From assembly GCF_002836355.1 (NCBI RefSeq), contig NZ_PJCA01000027.1, forward strand, positions 496,281 through 560,280: a stretch of 64,000 nucleotides of DNA. The letters run 5' to 3'. Made by a program: the position numbers and the translations under genes. The first letter of the stretch is position 1. The number at the start of each line of letters is the position of its first letter. Shown in pieces: positions 63,402 through 64,000 of the stretch. The notes beneath the pieces were generated by a model. The model was not told where the DNA came from, did not search any database, and saw only the letters and a program-made list of their open reading frames with translations. This stretch comes from Moritella sp. Urea-trap-13 (GTDB lineage: Bacteria > Pseudomonadota > Gammaproteobacteria > Enterobacterales > Moritellaceae).

Positions 63402-64000
63402 TGAGTTGTCCTTGTTTATTTAAGCTATAGCAATCAAGGTCGTTGGCTAAAAAAAGGTTTTTACTATAAACAGTGCGCGCTTCGTTTTCGATATCGAAAA
63501 TTGAAGGGCTGCTGTGTATTGTATTTTGGTAACGCGGGCTAAAGTGGGTCAATACTAAGTTATCGAGTCCGACATCATTGGCAAATTGAGCGACCAGTTT
63601 AGCGTAACAATGCTGAGGGCCTGGACCAACTTTGATGGCTATATCTTGGGTATAGGTGGCTTCATGCACCAGCACGTTGGCTGTTTTAGCGATCTTATTA
63701 AGCAGTGATGGATCATCGTTATCACCAGAGACGATGATGTTACGCGGATTTTGCATCGGTAATAAGTAATCTTGCGCATAAACAATTCGGCCGTTATCGA
63801 GTTGTACATTTAAGCCTTGTTGCAATTCTCCCCACAGTTTGCCGCGTGTGACCTTGTCTTGCGCTAATTTGTCAGTATCGAGCTTATTACTTAATCGGTT
63901 TTCACTAAAGCGATAAGCAAAAGAAGGTACGCGGTGCGAGAGCTGAACGGCTTCGATATCAAACTCAATCGTTAAATCAGCCAGTGAGCAATTGGCATCA
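63379..64000 (-). CDS. rnz: Ribonuclease Z (C-terminal part; start outside window)
   Basis: The frame stays open to the window edge, so the 5' end is missing. Read from the edge, it has HRVPSFAYRFSE (exosite and core region), GRIVYAQDYLLP, GDNDDPSL, VLVHEATY and LTHFSPRY, the family pattern of the MBL-fold endonuclease RNase Z/ElaC. It trims tRNA 3' ends. The first Zn-binding HxHxDH motif would lie outside the window. The His in VGPGPQHCYAKL stands where the family has H-S/C. Confidence 0.82.
   Translation of the reverse strand, partial: DANCSLADLTIEFDIEAVQLSHRVPSFAYRFSENRLSNKLDTDKLAQDKVTRGKLWGELQQGLNVQLDNGRIVYAQDYLLPMQNPRNIIVSGDNDDPSLLNKIAKTANVLVHEATYTQDIAIKVGPGPQHCYAKLVAQFANDVGLDNLVLTHFSPRYQNTIHSSPSIFDIENEARTVYSKNLFLANDLDCYSLNKQGQLTKTAYKG

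Overview
The window reads as chromosome of an AT-rich marine gammaproteobacterium of the Vibrio/Alteromonadales kind. The gene set (DUF3622 protein, UspB, YbaM-PriC, OMPLA, LuxO-like regulator, VctPDGC/FatB-like siderophore transporter, orphan O-glycosylation ligase) would suit a genus such as Moritella, but that genus assignment is inference. Genes are dense, both strands are used, and many neighbours are tail-to-tail with shared hairpin terminators. I see no integrase, transposase, CRISPR array or rRNA. There is one tRNA (His).

Layout. 1-5 kb: the end of an HD-GYP protein, an aromatic amino acid exporter (YddG), a diguanylate cyclase with a periplasmic haem-c-type sensor, YccF, and a leucine-rich-repeat protein kinase. 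5-10 kb: a complete siderophore-iron uptake operon (binding protein, two permeases, ATPase, siderophore-interacting reductase). 10-16.4 kb: small conserved proteins, then a copper/thiol-redox operon of Scs type (a possible ScsA-position protein, ScsB, ScsC, ScsD). 16.4-23.4 kb: a large PAS chemoreceptor with a C-terminal CheR-type pentapeptide, then an unfamiliar trio: a Cys-motif protein divergent from two genes resembling phage replication organiser/loader proteins, with 24-bp direct repeats between those two. A haem c lipoprotein follows. 23.4-28.3 kb: surface glycan genes (acyltransferase, phosphoethanolamine transferase, O-antigen/O-glycosylation ligase), with a partial duplicate of the ligase leader on the other side of the cluster. 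28.3-34.6 kb: DNA metabolism (HelD, YbaM, PriC, DinG) with a TSUP transporter and a tiny HTH-like protein. 35-38.8 kb: an RstAB/CpxAR-like two-component system and an acyl-CoA synthetase with a FadR-like upstream site. 39-43.7 kb: small envelope proteins, UspB, EmrD and several conserved small proteins, including a DUF2431 methyltransferase-like protein with a C2H2-type finger. 43.8-48.7 kb: glycosyltransferase, flippase, LuxO/SypG-like sigma-54 activator, then a two-gene unit behind a promoter carrying two strong Fur boxes. 48.8-52.8 kb: GltS, outer-membrane phospholipase A, an MBL-fold protein and tRNA-His. 53.3-60.7 kb: a POT-like transporter and a peptide ABC transporter with a fused double ATPase. 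61-64 kb: LysR regulator, MATE exporter and the end of an RNase Z.

Working together: iron appears twice (siderophore operon and Fur-controlled pair), c-di-GMP twice at the left edge, envelope glycans twice (24-28 kb and 44-46 kb), and peptide uptake twice side by side (POT and ABC). Short degenerate tandem repeats (6, 8, 14, 18, 21, 24, 28 bp) sit in or beside many genes and look like slippage products. The best candidates for undescribed biology are the replication-like trio at 19.5-22.7 kb and the Fur-controlled pair at 48.0-48.6 kb.
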